Source: Treponema sp.
GTDB taxonomy: Bacteria; Spirochaetota; Spirochaetia; Treponematales; Treponemataceae
Assembly: GCA_016288205.1 (NCBI GenBank)
Contig: JAEEYO010000034.1
Location: 1-64,000, forward strand
DNA: 64,000 nt
Reading direction: 5' to 3'
The first letter of the stretch is position 1. The number at the start of each line of letters is the position of its first letter. The notes beneath the pieces were generated by a model. It saw only the letters and a program-made list of their open reading frames with translations. It did not search any database and was not told where the DNA came from. Made by a program: the position numbers and the translations under genes. Of the stretch, positions 1-7,227 are shown one piece after another.

Positions 1-228
1 TGTTTGATTTCACCAGACAAAAAACTCTTTGTGTTTTATGAGTCGATTACGGATAACAACGAATTGCGGTGTTATATTTTGAATTTGAAAAACAAGTCCA
101 TCCAAACAGAGACTATAGAATGCAACAGCCAATTTCTACTGCATCCTGACTGGAGCTTTGATTCGACTTCATTTATAATAACAGATTATGAAAACAATTG
201 TTTTTATATTGTGAAACCAGATTCTTGA
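1..228 (+). CDS. 3' end of an unidentified gene (partial)
   Basis: The reading frame is open from the first base of the window and ends at a TGA at 226-228, so about 75 C-terminal residues are visible and the true start lies outside. The tail has alternating hydrophobic/aromatic beta-strand patterns and a phrase of the type HPDWSFDSTSFI, which resembles a blade of a TolB/WD40-like beta-propeller. That resemblance is weak. No domain can be named, and AT content is higher than in the core genes further right. Confidence 0.5.
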   Translation, partial: CLISPDKKLFVFYESITDNNELRCYILNLKNKSIQTETIECNSQFLLHPDWSFDSTSFIITDYENNCFYIVKPDS

Positions 229-298
229 TAACAACGATATATTTACCAATATGCATAGTTAGTTTTACGTCTTAGATTATAGAAAAAAATTCAAACCC

Positions 299-316
299 AA
301 CGCTATATATAGCGTT
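299..316. terminator. Hairpin between convergent genes
   Basis: A perfect 18-base palindrome (AACGCTATATATAGCGTT) sits between the end of the first gene and the end of the tetR operon. Read on the minus strand, a T-rich run follows about 12 bases after the stem. It can end transcription from either side; the minus direction fits better. Confidence 0.5.
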
Positions 317-332
317 TTCCCCAGCGCCAGTG

Positions 333-914
333 TTACCTGAGCAGGTTGCTGATTTCCTTTTTCCAGCTCCGGCTCCATTTTACGTTGTTCATGAAGATGA
401 TTGACGTGAGCCCCTGCACCGATGCCCATATCCTGATTATCTCGAGCTCCTTCTCGTAGTCTGAGAGCTCCGGCTTTTTTTCCGCGAAATATTGCGCGCA
501 CAAATCCTTGAGAATCAGGAAGGGTTTGAAATTGTTTTCGTCGGACTTGCTGAAATCCAGGTTCACGTGGATGTAGCCCCGCGAGAACAGGAAGGTGAAG
601 TATTCCGGGTGCTCCATGAAAAAGAGGACGTATGCGTTTCCAAGCGCGATGATTTTTTTCTCAATGCCGCCGTCCCGGATTTTGCTTACGGATTTTTCCA
701 GATGTTCCGTGAAATTGTCCGTGACATGATTTTTCATGGCGTTGATCAAATCATCTTTGCTCTTGAAATGTGCGTATGGGGCCGCCATGCTCACGCCGCA
801 TTTCTCTGCGAGTTTCCTCATGGAAAGAGATCCTTCCCCGCCGGAGTTAATCATTTTTATTCCCTCTTCAATGAGCGCGTTCCGTAAATCCCCGTGGTGA
901 TATTTATCTGACAT
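333..914 (-). CDS. TetR/AcrR family transcriptional regulator
   Basis: A 193-residue protein with an N-terminal TetR helix-turn-helix: LRNALIEEG starts helix 1, and SMRKLAEKCGVSMAAPYAHF (residues about 31-50) is the recognition segment. The C-terminal ligand or dimerisation part contains YVLFFMEHPEYFTFLF, a pattern seen in the WHG-type TetR C-domain. It is the last gene of a three-gene minus-strand operon and overlaps the end of the hydrolase gene by 11 bases, so the two are probably translationally coupled. Two copies of a 13-bp dyad at the operon promoter (3023-3035 and 3063-3075) are its likely operators, which would make the operon self-repressed. The ligand is unknown. Confidence 0.9.
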   Translation of the reverse strand: MSDKYHHGDLRNALIEEGIKMINSGGEGSLSMRKLAEKCGVSMAAPYAHFKSKDDLINAMKNHVTDNFTEHLEKSVSKIRDGGIEKKIIALGNAYVLFFMEHPEYFTFLFSRGYIHVNLDFSKSDENNFKPFLILKDLCAQYFAEKKPELSDYEKELEIIRIWASVQGLTSIIFMNNVKWSRSWKKEISNLLR

Positions 915-1980
915 GTTCCAGCATCGCCTCTATTACCAAGTCATTTTCCTCCCACAATGGTGAGTGGGCGGAATTGTAGAAAGTATAGAATTTTTTCTCG
1001 GGTGCTTCAAGTCTTTCGTACAGTTCATTGGACAGCGTGACCGGAGTGGTGTAGTCATAATGTCCGCTGAAAAAATAGACCGGAATCAGGGCTGGTTTGT
1101 CCGGCTCGACTGAATATTTCCGGTACTCGCTTTTTCCGAGCAGAGACTTTCCCTTCCAGTAGTTGATTCTTTCCGATGACGTGTAGCACTTGCATGACAT
1201 CTGCTTGAAAAAAATATCCTTCACGTCCGAGCGCATTTCCCTTGTCGTTCCGCAGCCCGCCATGAGCAAAATCTTCTCCCAGTCCTTTCCGATGCTCTCC
1301 GGCTTCTTGATTTTAAACTCACCGTCTTCGGAGAATGATACGAGTTTGTTCATCTCTTTCAGCGCCTTTTTGTCTCCGCGTTTTTCGAACTCAGCTTTCA
1401 TGAATTTGTATCCTTCCTCGTATCTGCGTTCCGATTTTACGAAGTCCTGTCCCATGCCGAAGTAGCAGTGGAAGTCCTCTGAATTCGTCTGCGCGAGATA
1501 AAGCCCCAGGTTCGTTCCGCTGGAGTGTGCCATCAGATAGATTTTGTCTTTTTTGTATGTGTTCCTCAAATATTCCGCAACAACATGTGCATCGGACGCA
1601 AGCCTTTCAATCGTGATTTCCTCACTTTTAATTTTCGGATTGTACGAAATCCCCTCCCCAAGATAATCCCACCAGCAGACAGTAAAATGCTCCGCGAGTT
1701 TGTTTGGATATCTTTTTGCGTAAGCCTCATTCAGCCAGACCTCAGGAACACCGGGGCCGCCAGAGATGAACAGAAGCACGGGATTGTTTTCGTCAGTCAT
1801 CGTTATGAACATTCCGTTTATGTTTCCGTTTACGTCAATGAAAATTTTCTCAGTGTTCTCAAGTCCCTTCGCCGGCTCGCTTCCGACTGCGGCAACGCTT
1901 GTGCAACCCGTCATAAATCCCGCTCCCAAAGCAATCATTAGTCCAAGAATAATTTTAGCATTTTTCACGCTCATCGTCAT
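904..1980 (-). CDS. Alpha/beta hydrolase lipoprotein, proline-iminopeptidase-like
   Basis: About 358 residues. The N-terminus is a lipoprotein signal (charged start, hydrophobic stretch, then MTGC as a relaxed spirochaetal lipobox with Cys about residue 26), so it should be anchored on the outer face of a membrane. The fold signs are SGGPG (oxyanion region, as HGGPG in S33 peptidases), WWDYLGEG (as DQRGxG), the nucleophile elbow AHSSGT, GHYDYTTP carrying the acid, and NSAHSPLWE carrying the histidine. The triad therefore looks complete. Substrate is unknown; an S33 aminopeptidase or esterase role is possible. ATG codons at 1980 and 1974 both have upstream GGAGG/GGGAG; I take 1980. It lies 19 bases after the barrel gene and overlaps tetR. 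Confidence 0.8.
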   Translation of the reverse strand: MTMSVKNAKIILGLMIALGAGFMTGCTSVAAVGSEPAKGLENTEKIFIDVNGNINGMFITMTDENNPVLLFISGGPGVPEVWLNEAYAKRYPNKLAEHFTVCWWDYLGEGISYNPKIKSEEITIERLASDAHVVAEYLRNTYKKDKIYLMAHSSGTNLGLYLAQTNSEDFHCYFGMGQDFVKSERRYEEGYKFMKAEFEKRGDKKALKEMNKLVSFSEDGEFKIKKPESIGKDWEKILLMAGCGTTREMRSDVKDIFFKQMSCKCYTSSERINYWKGKSLLGKSEYRKYSVEPDKPALIPVYFFSGHYDYTTPVTLSNELYERLEAPEKKFYTFYNSAHSPLWEENDLVIEAMLEHVR

Positions 1981-1999
1981 CTCCCTTTCCTCCGTCTGA

Positions 2000-2989
2000 T
2001 TAGAATTTATACATGCCCTGGATTGTGGCATAGAAACCGCCGTCATAGTCCCTTTTTGTCTTGACTCCGTCTGCGCTCAGAAGCTGTTTTCCGCCGAATG
2101 CGTAACCTGCCCGGACAGAGATTGCCGTCGCGTTGATTTCTCCATAAGCACAATAATACTGATACTTGAGGGAATTGTCCATGTCAATTCTGAACTTGCT
2201 CACGTTGTTGGAGATTCCCGCAGAAAAACTCAGGTAGTCTTTCATGGAGCCTTCCTTGAGCGGATAGCAGCTCAGGGCACAGTCAAAGCGCAGGTCGGTC
2301 GGCAGGTCGAATCCGGCAAGGGAGCAGTTACAGTTTATTCTGAACATCTTGTTCGGCAGAAGTGTGAACCTCAGTGACGGAAGCCCGATGAACTCAAATT
2401 CTGTCGCGATGATTTCGCCCGAATAATTGAAGTAAACCATTGGCATTGGAACCACAAAAATATTTACTCCCTTGATTTTGATTCCCGTGTCCGTCGCGGC
2501 AAGTCCTCCTCCGAGCGTAAGGGTGAGCGTGTCCGTTTTTACAAGCTGGCGGCCGTACATCAGAAGTCCCTCAAAGTTTTTGTACGACTCAAAAGGATTC
2601 GCGCCACGTCCGTCAAGTTTCAGAAGGAAGGAATTCTTTCCGCATACGACCTTGCCGAAAAGCCCCAGTCCGTGAAATTGTTTTTCGTCATATCCTTCGA
2701 TTCCTTTGGAAAAAATGTCCTGCGAGTAAGACACTTTGCCGGTAATCTTTTCGGGAGCGGTGGAGTCGCTTTCCTCATTTTTAGTCCACATGAGCTGCAG
2801 GCTGCCTGACGGGCTGAAAAGATAGTTTCCCTCCCCAAGCTGAAGCATCTCGAATTTTAGTGTCGGTATCACATCGAAATCAAAATCCTTAGTGTCTTGC
2901 GCCGTGAGGGTGGAAAGAGGGCCTCCTGCAAAAACGGTTCCCAGAAGAATAAGTCCTGCACATAATTTTTTCAAACTCTGTCTTTTCAT
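2000..2989 (-). CDS. Secreted, probably outer-membrane beta-barrel protein
   Basis: About 329 residues, with a clear signal peptide (MKRQSLKKLC followed by a hydrophobic core and a cleavage region near TAQD). The mature part is rich in alternating beta-strand patterns with Gly and aromatic residues (GYAFGG, YNYSGE-like segments) and ends in MYKF with a terminal Phe, which fits an outer-membrane barrel. No family is recognised. An upstream in-frame ATG at 2995 has poor spacing to GGAG, so the ATG at 2989 (GGAG, 8-base spacing) is preferred. It is the first gene of the TetR-controlled operon. A role in import or export of the hydrolase substrate is inference from position only. Confidence 0.7.
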   Translation of the reverse strand: MKRQSLKKLCAGLILLGTVFAGGPLSTLTAQDTKDFDFDVIPTLKFEMLQLGEGNYLFSPSGSLQLMWTKNEESDSTAPEKITGKVSYSQDIFSKGIEGYDEKQFHGLGLFGKVVCGKNSFLLKLDGRGANPFESYKNFEGLLMYGRQLVKTDTLTLTLGGGLAATDTGIKIKGVNIFVVPMPMVYFNYSGEIIATEFEFIGLPSLRFTLLPNKMFRINCNCSLAGFDLPTDLRFDCALSCYPLKEGSMKDYLSFSAGISNNVSKFRIDMDNSLKYQYYCAYGEINATAISVRAGYAFGGKQLLSADGVKTKRDYDGGFYATIQGMYKF

Positions 2990-3022
2990 TTGCATTTCTC
3001 CTTGAAAATGTAATACTATATC

Positions 3023-3075
3023 TTAACAGTGTTAACTTCTACTTGTAATATACTCCATAATCTTAACAGTGTCAA
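3023..3075 (-). promoter_or_regulatory. TetR operon promoter with two 13-bp operators
   Basis: On the minus strand the -35 TTGACA (3070-3075) and -10 TATATT (3047-3052) are separated by exactly 17 bases. A near-palindrome TTAACAGTGTTAA lies at 3023-3035, downstream of the -10, and a one-mismatch copy TTAACAGTGTCAA at 3063-3075 covers the -35. The copies are 40 bases apart. This layout is expected for repression by the TetR protein of the same operon. Binding is inferred, not shown. Confidence 0.75.
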
Positions 3076-3156
3076 GATTAAATTTAAAAAATTTTTCATT
3101 TGAAAAATATATCCGACCCCTTAAAAATTTGTCCATTTTGTGATACAATACGAGCC

Positions 3157-3570
3157 GTGGATCAGATGACAGACATTCGGTGGAAACAGAGGCTATCAAG
3201 CTATAAAAAAGCTCTTGCCTTTTTGCATGGCGCGGTGGAGCTTTCTAAGGAACGTGCTTTGTCCGAGCTTGAGCAGCAGGGGCTTATACAGAGCTTTGAA
3301 TTTACCCATGAGCTTTCATGGAAACTTTTGAAGGACTTTCTTGAGTATCAGGGAGTGTCGGGGATAATCGGAAGCAGGGATGCAGTCCGCAATGCTTATA
3401 ACCAAGCTCTGATTTCAAATTCGGATTTGTGGATGGAAATGATTGAAAGCAGAAACCTCACGAGCCATACTTACAACGATGAAACTGCGAAAGACATCGT
3501 GAAAAAAATATGCGAAAATTATGATCCGCTTTTTGAGGCGCTGAAAACGGAGATGGAAAAACATGAATGA
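3157..3570 (+). CDS. HEPN-like partner of nucleotidyltransferase (HI0074 family)
   Basis: About 137 residues if started at the GTG at 3157, or 134 from ATG 3166. The all-helical protein matches the HI0074-type nucleotidyltransferase substrate-binding family: SFEFTHELSWKLLKDFLEYQG and RDAVRNAYN in the middle, then ESRNLTSHTYN, whose R-x4-H core is the HEPN-like signature. The next gene, overlapping by 8 bases, encodes the matching MNT-fold protein. Such pairs act as HepT/MntA-type toxin-antitoxin systems or as uncharacterised two-subunit nucleotidyltransferases. A TACAAT box ends 7 bases before the GTG and there is no Shine-Dalgarno, so the mRNA may be leaderless. Confidence 0.8.
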   Translation: MDQMTDIRWKQRLSSYKKALAFLHGAVELSKERALSELEQQGLIQSFEFTHELSWKLLKDFLEYQGVSGIIGSRDAVRNAYNQALISNSDLWMEMIESRNLTSHTYNDETAKDIVKKICENYDPLFEALKTEMEKHE

Positions 3571-3886
3571 GTTCGGGCTTTCCGAAAAACACATGGAAAT
3601 CATACGTGGAATATACTCTCAGTTTCCGCAGATTGAGTCGGTGATTTTATATGGCAGCCGAGCTAAGGGAAATTTCAAGCCTGGCTCCGATATCGACATG
3701 ACCATAGTTGCCTCACCTTCCTTTGATTTTTCCGCTTTGGCAAAAGTCAACTCCATGTTTTATGAATCTTCCCTTCCGTATCTCTACGACATCTCTGATT
3801 TCTCCAAGCTCACCAACCCGGATTTGATTGAGCACATCAAACGCTGCGGAAAAGTAATATATAGGGCCGAAAAATCTTCCATGTAA
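3563..3886 (+). CDS. MNT-type minimal nucleotidyltransferase (HI0073 family)
   Basis: A 107-residue protein with the nucleotidyltransferase motif GSRAKGNFKPGSDIDM at about residues 28-43: the GSRAKG loop plus the SDID metal-binding acids. It overlaps the HEPN-like gene by 8 bases, so the two are co-translated. In MntA/HepT systems the MNT protein AMPylates the HEPN toxin, and the intact motif is compatible with that. A housekeeping role for HI0073/HI0074 pairs has also been proposed, so the toxin-antitoxin reading is not certain. Confidence 0.85.
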   Translation: MNEFGLSEKHMEIIRGIYSQFPQIESVILYGSRAKGNFKPGSDIDMTIVASPSFDFSALAKVNSMFYESSLPYLYDISDFSKLTNPDLIEHIKRCGKVIYRAEKSSM

Positions 3887-3893
3887 AGCGTAT

Positions 3894-3942
3894 AAAAAAA
3901 GGACATCCCGGAAAATCCTCGGAAGGAAATTTCGGAATGTCC
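3894..3942 (-). terminator. Rho-independent terminator of the small lipoprotein gene
   Basis: A long imperfect stem (GGACATTCCGAAA pairing with TTTTCCGGGATGTCC as read on the minus strand) lies at 3901-3942 and is followed on that strand by seven T residues at 3894-3900. It lies between the convergent nucleotidyltransferase and lipoprotein genes. Confidence 0.75.
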
Positions 3943-3988
3943 GTTTGACAGTGTTGGTCAAAAACAGTTTAGGTTTTGGAGTGATGCA

Positions 3989-4336
3989 TTATTGGCGTGT
4001 GAAAGTAGTTGTATAGCCATCATCTCCTATTACGACAAATGTGTTCCAGTTGTCGCTGGTAGTTACTGTAATTGCATCCCCTTCAGTAGTCGTTAATGTT
4101 GCAGTGTTTCCATTTACAGTATAAGTACCTCTATATGATTCTTCTTCCGGCTCTCCTACGTTATTAGTCTCTGTGAATGTTCCATTTGAGCCAAACTCAA
4201 CCACCACATAACCATCGTAAGCGGTATAAGTTTTGCCGGAAAGTTCGTCGCTGTCAGGGTCCTTTTCGCATCCTGCGAATGTCAGCGCAAGAATCAATGC
4301 GGCAAGCACAGCCGCCACCTTAGAAAAATGTTTCAT
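3989..4336 (-). CDS. Small lipoprotein of unknown function
   Basis: 115 residues. The start at 4336 is set by AGGAGG six bases upstream; an earlier in-frame ATG at 4366 has none. The signal peptide ends LTFAGC, with Cys about residue 23 for lipid attachment. The mature part is Thr/Gly-rich beta structure (SYRGTYTVNGNTATLTTTEG), resembling the small lipocalin-like lipoproteins in which repeated strands describe response to a test compound. It has its own promoter (TTGACA, 16-base spacer, TATAGT at 4399-4426) and terminator, so it is monocistronic. Function unknown. Confidence 0.8.
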   Translation of the reverse strand: MKHFSKVAAVLAALILALTFAGCEKDPDSDELSGKTYTAYDGYVVVEFGSNGTFTETNNVGEPEEESYRGTYTVNGNTATLTTTEGDAITVTTSDNWNTFVVIGDDGYTTTFTRQ

Positions 4337-4592
4337 AAAAATCCTCCTTGAGATTTCGAAATCCACCGCTTGATGCGAGAAACATCAGCCGTAGTTTTAC
4401 TATACAAAAAAAAAGTGCTGTGTCAATCCTCAAATTTTACTTCTCCCCTCAACAAGGGGTTCTCCCACTTACGTCGGATTGCAGGTAAATCGCAGCCATG
4501 CCATGACGGAAAGCCGGTTCCAAAAGCGAGGAACTTTTGCAGAAAAGGGATTGCCTTTCAAAAAGCGATGCCGTCCGTCTCACCTTTTTAGA

Positions 4593-4617
4593 GATGCTGA
4601 AACAAGTTCAACATGAC
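4593..4617. repeat. Dispersed 25-bp imperfect palindrome, copy 1
   Basis: The sequence GATGCTGAAACAAGTTCAACATGAC can fold as TGCTGAA/TTCAACA around a short loop. Related copies are at 8280-8304 and, as an inverted pair, at 12080-12148. All copies are intergenic. Confidence 0.65.
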
Positions 4618-4665
4618 AACTCTCAACCTTCAACTCTCAGTTTTCAATTTTCACCTTTCACCTCC
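4617..4665 (-). repeat. Heptamer tandem repeats (7 units)
   Basis: Seven consecutive 7-base units on the plus strand (CAACTCT, CAACCTT, CAACTCT, CAGTTTT, CAATTTT, CACCTTT, CACCTCC), which on the minus strand read as GTTGARA-like units. The tract ends 40 bases before the start of the U32 gene. The same kind of repeat occurs at 28217-28279 and 53497-53531. Confidence 0.7.
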
Positions 4666-4705
4666 CCCTATAGAATCTTTTCCGAATCTGTGCTAAACTT
4701 AGGGT

Positions 4706-6970
4706 ATGACTGAGTTACTTGCCCCGGCCGGGAATGTTGAGGCCTTGGACGCTGCAATCGGTGAAGGTGCCGATGCTGTTTATTTAGGATTAAAGAGTTT
4801 TAACGCTAGACTTCGCTCTTCAAATTTTGCGTGGAGGGAGTTCGAGGGGGCAGTACAAAGCGTACACCGCCTTGGGAAAAAAATTTATGTTACGGTAAAT
4901 ACTGTTTGTGAGGAAGGAGAAACCGAGCGTCTTTATCGCTTCCTTTCTTATCTGAACAAGATTGGACCGGATGGACTGATTGTGCAGGATTTTGGTGTAA
5001 TCCGCATGTGTCAGGAATTTTTCCCGAATCTTGAGCTTCATGCTTCCACACAGATGAACGTGGAATCTGCCGCCGCCGCAAATGAACTTAGTGCGCATGG
5101 ATTGAAGCGTGTGGTTTTGGCTCGTGAGCTTGGACTTGAAGAAATCCGTGCCGTAAAAAGTGCGACCAACGCCCAGCTTGAGATTTTTGTCCACGGTGCC
5201 CTTTGTGTAAGTGAAAGCGGCCTCTGTCTTTTTTCAAGCTACCTCGGAGGAAAATCTGCAAACCGCGGAATGTGTACTCAAGCATGCCGACGCATCTACA
5301 ACGCAGAGCAGTCCGGTACCGATGTCCCCGGATATTATTTTTCACCCTGCGACCTCCAGTTGATTGAGCACGTGCCTGAGCTGATGAAAATTGGCGTGGA
5401 CAGCTTTAAAATAGAAGGAAGAATGAAATCCGCCGAGTATGTGGGAGCTGTTACGGCCGCATACCGGTATGTGATGGATCACTGGGAAAGTGACAGAAAG
5501 GGGGCGATCGCCGAGGGAAAGAGAATTCTGAGCACTGATTTTGCTCGCAGCAAGACCGACTACTGGTACGGATTTGAAAATCAGAAGGATGGAATTTTAC
5601 AGGCCGGTGAGAAAATCCTGAATCCGAATCAGGCGGGGGGAACCGGAATCTTCCTTGGAAAAATCTCCGAGCTGAGGGCCGCGACTGAGGATGAGAGAAA
5701 CGAGGCGCTCCAGTATCAGAAGAAGGGAAGCGACGACGAGAAGCAGGGCGGGATCCAGATGGCGATTGTCTCCGGCGGTGATTATGATCCAGACCCGGGT
5801 GACAGCATCCGCTTGCACAGAAAGGATGACACAGGCCGTGAGAGCCACAAGGTCCGAATCGTAAAGACTGACTCGAAGGGACGCAGGTGGATTGACGTGC
5901 CGCTTGGATTTACAAGGAATGACGAGGTTTATCTTCTCCAGACAAAATCCATGTCCAAGAGATACAAGAGGGTTCTGCCGCAGGATTTGTCCAAATTCCG
6001 TATGCAGCCTGGTGCCGAGCGTCTTCCTGTCCTTGATTTGACTCCGCTTTCAAAGGATGAGATGAAATCTTTCCCGGAAGGACTCTACGTGCAGGTCTCG
6101 ACCATTTCGGACGCGCACATCGTGGGCATGCTTCATCCTGTCCGCGTGATTCTTGAGCTGAACAATGAGATGGAATTTGACCTTCTGCACAAGGGAAGTC
6201 CAGAAAAGCCGCTTCTTCCTTACAGCAAAAAGATGATTTACATTGCGCTCGATCCCTATATGCCCGAGGGTAATGCCCCGCATTTGAAGGAAGTTTTGGA
6301 CAAGCTGATTGAGATGGGCTACACGAATTACGTCGTGAACAATCTTGCCCACATCAATTTGCTCAAGGGACGTGGAACCCAGATGATTGCGGGTCCTTTC
6401 CTTTATACATTCAACCGCTGGGCTTTGAGTTTTCTTGAGAACGAGGGAATATCCTTTTTCCAGATGCCTTATGAGAATTCGGAGAAAAACCTTTTGGACA
6501 CATTCACCTCTTCCTCCGAAAAATGCAGGCTCCTTCTTCCGGTGTTCGCATATCCCACGCTTTTCCGCATGAGGTTCAAGCTTCCCGCCGACTATGACTT
6601 CACATATTTCAGCGACAAGGAGGAGATGGGATTCAAGGTCAACTCGACTCCCGACGGCTCCTTCGTCATGCCTGAATATCCGTTCAGTCTGCTCGACAAG
6701 ATGGACACCCTCAAAAACAAGGGATGGAAGTGTCTACTCATTGATTTCTCAAAGACAAAGGTTAAGAAGGGAGACCTGAAGGACATCCTCAGCATAATCC
6801 AGAACCGCACGCCCATAAAGGGAGCCTCACGCTTCAACTGGAAGGACGGTTTCTACAATCCTGAGAAGATGGAGGCATACCGTGCAATCAGCGAAAAGAA
6901 CGCCATGTCCTCAAACCGTCAGCCGCGGGGTGGAGCAGGAAAAGGCAGGTCGAAGAAATCCGGCAGGTGA
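4706..6970 (+). CDS. U32 family peptidase-like protein (RlhA/TrhP-type)
   Basis: 754 residues. The N-terminal half is a U32 domain: MTELLAPAGNVEALDAAI at the start, the family signature EIFVHGALCVSESGLCLFS at about residues 159-177, and the cysteine pair in NRGMCTQACRR. Known members (RlhA, TrhO/TrhP) introduce 5-hydroxycytidine or 5-hydroxyuridine into rRNA or tRNA rather than acting as collagenases. The rest is the longer C-terminal extension seen in the RlhA group, and it ends in a basic Gly/Lys/Arg tail that could bind RNA. A TAAACT box ends six bases before the ATG and there is only a weak AGGG, so the gene may be transcribed without a leader. It stands alone between accessory genes. Confidence 0.85.
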   Translation: MTELLAPAGNVEALDAAIGEGADAVYLGLKSFNARLRSSNFAWREFEGAVQSVHRLGKKIYVTVNTVCEEGETERLYRFLSYLNKIGPDGLIVQDFGVIRMCQEFFPNLELHASTQMNVESAAAANELSAHGLKRVVLARELGLEEIRAVKSATNAQLEIFVHGALCVSESGLCLFSSYLGGKSANRGMCTQACRRIYNAEQSGTDVPGYYFSPCDLQLIEHVPELMKIGVDSFKIEGRMKSAEYVGAVTAAYRYVMDHWESDRKGAIAEGKRILSTDFARSKTDYWYGFENQKDGILQAGEKILNPNQAGGTGIFLGKISELRAATEDERNEALQYQKKGSDDEKQGGIQMAIVSGGDYDPDPGDSIRLHRKDDTGRESHKVRIVKTDSKGRRWIDVPLGFTRNDEVYLLQTKSMSKRYKRVLPQDLSKFRMQPGAERLPVLDLTPLSKDEMKSFPEGLYVQVSTISDAHIVGMLHPVRVILELNNEMEFDLLHKGSPEKPLLPYSKKMIYIALDPYMPEGNAPHLKEVLDKLIEMGYTNYVVNNLAHINLLKGRGTQMIAGPFLYTFNRWALSFLENEGISFFQMPYENSEKNLLDTFTSSSEKCRLLLPVFAYPTLFRMRFKLPADYDFTYFSDKEEMGFKVNSTPDGSFVMPEYPFSLLDKMDTLKNKGWKCLLIDFSKTKVKKGDLKDILSIIQNRTPIKGASRFNWKDGFYNPEKMEAYRAISEKNAMSSNRQPRGGAGKGRSKKSGR

Positions 6971-6979
6971 TTTTTTCCC

Positions 6980-7008
6980 TTGACTATAGACGGGGAATGT
7001 TGTATATT
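6980..7008 (+). promoter_or_regulatory. Strong sigma70-type promoter of the structured RNA
   Basis: TTGACT at 6980-6985, exactly 17 bases, then TATATT at 7003-7008. The predicted start is near 7015. No start codon with a ribosome site follows within the next 200 bases, so the transcript begins with RNA structure rather than a reading frame. Confidence 0.8.
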
Positions 7009-7014
7009 ATAGAT

Positions 7015-7216
7015 GATAAGTCCTTGCCAATCAAGGCGGCAGACAACTTGAGTGTCTGTTAGGCGTTTTAAAGCAAAGTGTCGAATCTGGAAGTGCGGTG
7101 CTTTGCATAGTCTTACGACGGTTCTCCGTTTACCAAAAGCCAGATGTAGGCTGATTTACTCAGCTGAAGGAAAATGGAATGTGGAAAGCTCTGCGATTGG
7201 CGCGGGGCTTTTTTTT
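7015..7216 (+). ncRNA. Unidentified structured small RNA (about 200 nt)
   Basis: A region bounded by a near-consensus promoter and a strong terminator, with no convincing reading frame. Successive stems are visible: CCTTG/CAAGG (7022-7036), CAGACA/TGTCTG (7040-7058), GCAAAG/CTTTGC (7073-7106), ACGG/CCGT (7118-7129) and GCTGA/TCAGC (7150-7164). I could not match it to tmRNA, RNase P, SRP RNA or a riboswitch I know, and 6S RNA is not excluded. It ends just before the PBECR4 nuclease gene, so an RNA antitoxin or leader role is possible. It shows no tandem repeats of the type III antitoxin kind. Confidence 0.6.
7185..7216 (+). terminator. Strong intrinsic terminator between RNA and nuclease gene
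   Basis: An 11-bp stem, AAAGCTCTGCG (7185-7195) with CGCGGGGCTTT (7201-7211), with a five-base loop and a run of eight T ending at 7216. It lies only 12 bases before the start of the downstream coding sequence, so nuclease expression should depend on read-through. Confidence 0.85.
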
Positions 7217-7227
7217 GTGGAGTGGCG

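Larger units (their letters stand above)
4337..4705. other. Non-coding stretch with promoter and repeats
   Basis: This gap holds the minus-strand lipoprotein promoter (-35 TTGACA at 4421-4426, -10 TATAGT at 4399-4404), a small CCCCT/AGGGG stem near 4446-4460, a copy of a dispersed 25-bp palindrome (4593-4617) and seven tandem heptamers (4617-4665). A short open frame at 4370-4591 has no ribosome site and low-complexity content; I do not call it. Confidence 0.6.

Noticed and set aside
4370-4591. 73-codon open frame upstream of the U32 gene.
   Set aside because: No ribosome site, unusual composition, and it crosses the lipoprotein promoter.
7131-7155. AAGCCAGATGTAGGCTG resembles a B12-box of a cobalamin riboswitch.
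   Set aside because: The rest of the riboswitch core is absent, and the downstream gene is a PBECR4 nuclease, not a cobalamin gene.
7015-7216. SRP RNA or tmRNA as identity for the structured RNA.
   Set aside because: No GGAAGCAGCC-like SRP apical loop and no tRNA-like ends or resume reading frame were found.
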